NCBI GenBank assembly: GCA_020344015.1
Contig: CP070812.1
Coordinates: forward strand, 2,152,993 to 2,199,597
From: Gemmatimonadota bacterium
GTDB lineage: Bacteria > Gemmatimonadota > Gemmatimonadetes > Palauibacterales > KS3-K002
Direction of reading: 5' to 3'
Length of the DNA stretch: 46,605 bases
Both the position numbers and the translations under genes were made by a program. This document shows positions 44,098 to 46,605 of the stretch, one piece after another (within the stretch, counting starts at the first letter, position 1; each line of letters opens with the position of its first letter). Under the pieces are notes generated by a model that worked only from the letters and a program-made list of their open reading frames with translations, searched no databases and was not told the DNA's origin.

Positions 44098-44120
44098 GGG
44101 CGGCGACTTCGTCGCCGTCC
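44098..44120 (-). other. 10-bp hairpin between the barrel gene and rnr
   Basis: The minus strand reads GGACGGCGAC-GAA-GTCGCCGCCC (one G-T pair), with no following T-tract. It is positioned 10 bp after the barrel gene stop, so it could be a 3' stabiliser or weak terminator. Confidence 0.45.
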
Positions 44121-44129
44121 GCCAGGGCG

Positions 44130-45122
44130 CTAGAAGATTATGCCGAAACTCACCTGCACGGCGTCCTCACCGGTCGCCGAACTGATCTCGTCGAACCCAC
44201 GGCTGAGATCGAGGTAGAACCAATCGTAGGTGACTCCCAGGCCGAGCGTCGGTCCACCGAATCCGGTGTCCAGGAAGGCGTAACCCGCCCTTATGAAGAA
44301 GAGATCGGCAACTCCGAATTCCGATCCGATCATCACCTCAGGAGCGCCGAGCTCCCTCGTCTGGTCTTCGAGGTCCAAGGTCAGGACGAGCGTGACTGAG
44401 GAATCTGCGGTAAACGTGGAAAGCGCCTGGTAGGCCATCCCCACGCGCACGCGTGTCGGCAACGGATCGTCTTCGTCCTCACCCTCCAGTGGAAAGCCGA
44501 GGTGGCGTAGCGATCCGCCTAATGACAGCGGCACGCCTGCGACCCCTGCCCAAATCAGGCCGAAATCGAACGCGTGGGTCGTGCGAGTAAACGACTGCGT
44601 TCCGGCGCATACGCCGTCGCAGCGGAAAATCAGCTGGATCAGCTTGTAGTTAATTCCAAACTCCAACGGCCCTGCAATCCGGGTCGCATAGGTGAGCAGG
44701 AATTCTTGATTGCGAAAGTTGATCGTGCCGGTCACCGAGCCGCTGGGGTCGGTGCTCGTAAGCTCTCCATAGTCGACCAGGTAGTAGGTGAGACCAAAGG
44801 TGCCTATAGAGCGGATCGGCCAGGCAAGCGAGAGTACGTCACTTCTCGTGTCAAACGCCGACTCGCTGTGGTTAAACAGCAGCCGACGGTCTGTCATGCT
44901 CGCTATACCGGCGGGGTTCCAGAGTACGAGCTCACCGATTCCGCGCATTCCGGTTACGGCACCACCCATACCCACGGCGCGGGCCCCAACGGGCAGCAGA
45001 AGGAACTCCGCGCCTTCGGACGCGGAACCTCCCCTCGGCGGCTCCTGGGCCGCCGAGAAGGATGGACTAGCCAGTGCTGCCAGAGTGGCGAGTGCAGCGG
45101 CGTTAGAAAGCTTCAGCCTCAT
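44130..45122 (-). CDS. PorV/PorQ-type outer membrane beta-barrel protein
   Basis: This 330-aa protein has a signal sequence (AAALATLAALASPSFSAAQ), then the family hallmark GARAVGMGGAVTGMRGIGEL..WNPAGIASM, followed by alternating amphipathic strands and an aromatic C-terminal end (VQVSFGIIF). This is the UPF0164/PorV-PorQ group of FadL-like barrels. In Bacteroidota PorV works in type IX secretion; no other T9SS gene is visible here, so a more general transport role is equally possible. Its start overlaps the end of the Trm112-like gene by 20 nt. Confidence 0.87.
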   Translation of the reverse strand: MRLKLSNAAALATLAALASPSFSAAQEPPRGGSASEGAEFLLLPVGARAVGMGGAVTGMRGIGELVLWNPAGIASMTDRRLLFNHSESAFDTRSDVLSLAWPIRSIGTFGLTYYLVDYGELTSTDPSGSVTGTINFRNQEFLLTYATRIAGPLEFGINYKLIQLIFRCDGVCAGTQSFTRTTHAFDFGLIWAGVAGVPLSLGGSLRHLGFPLEGEDEDDPLPTRVRVGMAYQALSTFTADSSVTLVLTLDLEDQTRELGAPEVMIGSEFGVADLFFIRAGYAFLDTGFGGPTLGLGVTYDWFYLDLSRGFDEISSATGEDAVQVSFGIIF

Positions 45123-45279
45123 CTATCAACAACACCGGGATGCCGTCGTCAATTCTGTACCGGAGCCGGCAGGTATGGCACAAAAAGACAGCTTCCTCCG
45201 CCCGATATTCCAGTTTGCCGACACACTTCGGGCAGGCCAGTATCTCCAGCAACGATTCGTCGAACGTTTCGTTTCCCAT
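45103..45279 (-). CDS. Trm112-like zinc-ribbon protein (YcaR family)
   Basis: A short gene of 58 codons reads MGNETFDESLLEILACPKC, then GKLEYRAEEAVFLCHTC, ending RLRYRIDDGIPVLLIDEAEAF in pieces. The order LL-ILACPxC ... CxxC ... YxIDDGIPVLL is the Trm112/UPF0434 (YcaR) signature: a zinc knuckle (four cysteines) plus the hydrophobic tail that partners methyltransferases in eukaryotes and archaea. In E. coli the homologue sits next to lpxK; here it is 2 bp after era and overlaps the barrel gene by 20 nt. The bacterial role is unclear. Confidence 0.88.
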   Translation of the reverse strand: MGNETFDESLLEILACPKCVGKLEYRAEEAVFLCHTCRLRYRIDDGIPVLLIDEAEAF

Positions 45280-45281
45280 AT

Positions 45282-46238
45282 CTACTTATCTACACCCTGG
45301 TTCGAGTTGTGTCCAGCTTTTGGGTGCGGTGGCAACGCGAAGCCCAGTTGGCGCAAGCGGGCCCGCTTGCGCCGCCAGCCTGCGAGGACCTTTACTCGCA
45401 GCTCGAGATAGACTTGGCGGTCGATGAGGTTCTCGATCTTCTTGCGCGATAACTCGCCGATCTTCTTGATCGCCGAGCCGCCGCGACCGATGATTATCCC
45501 CTTTTGGCTCTCCTTCTCCACGTAAATGACGATTCTCACGAAGACCGGCTCCTGTTCTTCACGGAACTCGTCGACCCTGCACATGACGCTATAAGGGACC
45601 TCGTCCCTGTACATTTCCATGCAAGTTTCTCGCACGTACTCTTCGGCGAAGAACCTCAGCGACTGGGTAGCGCTATCATCCTTGGGGAAGAGGGCCGGTG
45701 ATTCCGGTAGGAGTGGGACGACACATTCCAAAAGACCATCCAGCCCCTCTCCCGTCTTTGCCGATACTGCTATCGCGTTCCAACCCTGCACCTCGACCGC
45801 TTCGATTAGCCGTGCCTCGCTCGCTGCATCGAGCAGGTCTCTCTTGTTGATGGCGACGATCATCGGCACCGAACGTAGGCTAATCAGGTCGCTGCTCTCC
45901 GAATCCGGGACCGTGTCGGGTTTCGTGCCATCGACTATGAAGGCTATGACATCAGCTTCGGCGAGCGCCGCACCGGCAGCCCAGCGCATCGCCTCCTGCA
46001 GCTCGTAGCGTGGCTCAATGAGACCGGGCGCGTCGATGAAGAGGATCTGGTAGTCCTCCGTGGTCAAGATTCCCGAGACGCGTTCCCGCGTCGTCTGTGC
46101 CTTCGACGAGACGATGCTCAGGTGCTCGCCGACCAACGCGTTGAGCAGGGTCGACTTGCCGACGTTGGGCGGTCCGGCCAGCGCGACGTAGCCGCAGCGG
46201 AAGGCAGATTGCGTCTCTTGGTCGAAGTTGTTCTGCAA
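45282..46238 (-). CDS. era: GTPase Era
   Basis: The protein contains a Ras-like GTPase domain: G1 GPPNVGKST, effector-region AQTTRERVSG, G3 DAPGLI and G4 NKRD. A C-terminal KH domain follows (EKESQKGIIIGRGGSAIKKIG, LRVKVLAGWRRKRARLRQLGF). Era helps mature the 3' end of 16S rRNA in the 30S subunit. The start is uncertain. The frame is open to an ATG at 46310, but those first 24 codons fall in the repeat-like leader and are unlike Era. A TTG at 46238 has GGAG six bases upstream (46245-46248) and gives a family-typical N-terminus, so I chose it. The gene lies between the 5S rRNA terminator and the Trm112-like gene. Confidence 0.95.
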   Translation of the reverse strand: MQNNFDQETQSAFRCGYVALAGPPNVGKSTLLNALVGEHLSIVSSKAQTTRERVSGILTTEDYQILFIDAPGLIEPRYELQEAMRWAAGAALAEADVIAFIVDGTKPDTVPDSESSDLISLRSVPMIVAINKRDLLDAASEARLIEAVEVQGWNAIAVSAKTGEGLDGLLECVVPLLPESPALFPKDDSATQSLRFFAEEYVRETCMEMYRDEVPYSVMCRVDEFREEQEPVFVRIVIYVEKESQKGIIIGRGGSAIKKIGELSRKKIENLIDRQVYLELRVKVLAGWRRKRARLRQLGFALPPHPKAGHNSNQGVDK

Positions 46239-46310
46239 CGAGATCTCCGCTTGTAAGCTATTGGTAGGAATAAGGATAGAGGGATAGCTCTGAAGTGTCA
46301 ATTGAAACAT

Positions 46311-46482
46311 TCGACAGAGGACAATCGGTTGCCGACTATCGAGTTTAGCTGCGGCTTCCGATGTCCGGCGTCCGATGTCGGACGTCCCTTGCGCGGTGCT
46401 GGACGCCCGACGTTGGTAGTCGTTGGTCGAAGAAAAGCCGCAACTTGGCAGTCGGCTGTCGCTTGTCGAATGTCGAAGTAGA
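46311..46482. other. Repeat-like intergenic leader rich in GTCGA/GTCCGATGTCGGAC words
   Basis: There is no gene here. The stretch is made of short related words (CCGATGTCCGG, CGTCCGATGTCGGACGTCC, CGAATGTCGAAG) resembling the array at 12715-12830; GGACAATCGG here and GACAATCGA there share a core. It separates the 5S rRNA terminator from era. Confidence 0.5.
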
Positions 46483-46520
46483 GAAACGCCGCTATACGCG
46501 CGAGCGTCTAGCGGCGTTTC
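46483..46520 (-). terminator. rRNA operon terminator hairpin
   Basis: A perfect 12-bp stem GAAACGCCGCTA / TAGCGGCGTTTC is extended by an inner 4-bp ACGC/GCGT stem with a 4-nt loop. It follows the 5S rRNA 3' end by about 10 bp on the minus strand and is followed by TCTACTTCG. The length and position fit the end of an rrn operon. Confidence 0.8.
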
Positions 46521-46529
46521 GGATGATAA

Positions 46530-46605
46530 GGCCGGCGGCGTCCTACTCTCCCACGGGCTCGCGCCCGCAGTACCATCGGCGCTGAGGGGCTTAACTACCG
46601 AGTTC
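46530..46605 (-). rRNA. rrf: 5S ribosomal RNA, 3' part (cut by right edge)
   Basis: Read on the minus strand, the last 76 bases run from AACTCGGTAGTTAAGCCCCT through GATGGTACTGCGGGC and GTGGGAGAGTAGGACGCCGC, the conserved loop E/helix IV-V and 3' end of bacterial 5S rRNA. The 3' boundary (about 46530) is set by the expected GC-rich closing helix; the 5' third is outside the window. Confidence 0.9.

Noticed and set aside
44130..45122. Type IX secretion locus because of the PorV-type protein
   Set aside because: No other T9SS component is present in the window; PorV/PorQ-family barrels occur widely without T9SS.

Overview
The window is a 46.6-kb stretch of high-GC bacterial chromosome on which every gene I can support, including the partial 5S rRNA at the right edge, is on the minus strand. 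The gene content points to a diderm with lipid A: lpxA, lpxB, lpxC, lpxD and lpxK, bamA, skp, lolC/E, lolD and a PorV-type barrel. It also carries McsA/McsB/ClpC arginine-phosphorylation genes and bacillithiol BshC, an LpxC-FabZ fusion, and Ser/Thr kinases with TolB-like propellers beside TPR proteins. This mix fits Gemmatimonadota or a close FCB-type lineage best. That assignment is an inference from gene content; no 16S gene is present.

Read in the direction of transcription (right to left), the window starts with the 3' end of a 5S rRNA and a strong terminator (46483-46605). Next come era, a 58-aa Trm112-like protein and a porV-type barrel, then rnr. A GGDEF-variant regulator is translationally coupled to a zinc-ribbon protein, and a terminator follows at 40149-40168.

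From prfB (start 40080, with the classic programmed +1 frameshift) to uvrC (stop 13004) runs a 27-kb chain of co-oriented genes, most overlapping by 1-20 nt or separated by only a few bases: prfB, lysS, lolC/E, lolD, mcsA, mcsB, clpC, bamA, skp, lpxD, lpxC-fabZ, lpxA, a Gfo/Idh oxidoreductase (GnnA-like), a small membrane protein, lpxB, a DUF374 acyltransferase (LpxJ-like), lpxK, nadB, rlmH, a methyltransferase, bshC, a small coiled-coil membrane protein, murJ and uvrC. A hairpin closes it at 12974-12997. The chain joins lipoprotein sorting, protein-arginine phosphorylation and Clp proteolysis, outer-membrane protein assembly and lipid A synthesis. This is the most interesting feature of the window.

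The left part holds gltX, a threonine-synthase-like enzyme, an unsplit larC, a cysteine-rich 95-aa protein and a zinc-less quinone oxidoreductase. A 0.5-kb non-coding stretch follows, with hairpins and tRNA-like remnants. Last is a signalling group: a TPR protein split by a frameshift at a 7-G run, a Ser/Thr kinase with a C-terminal propeller, and a second TPR protein that leaves the window at base 1.
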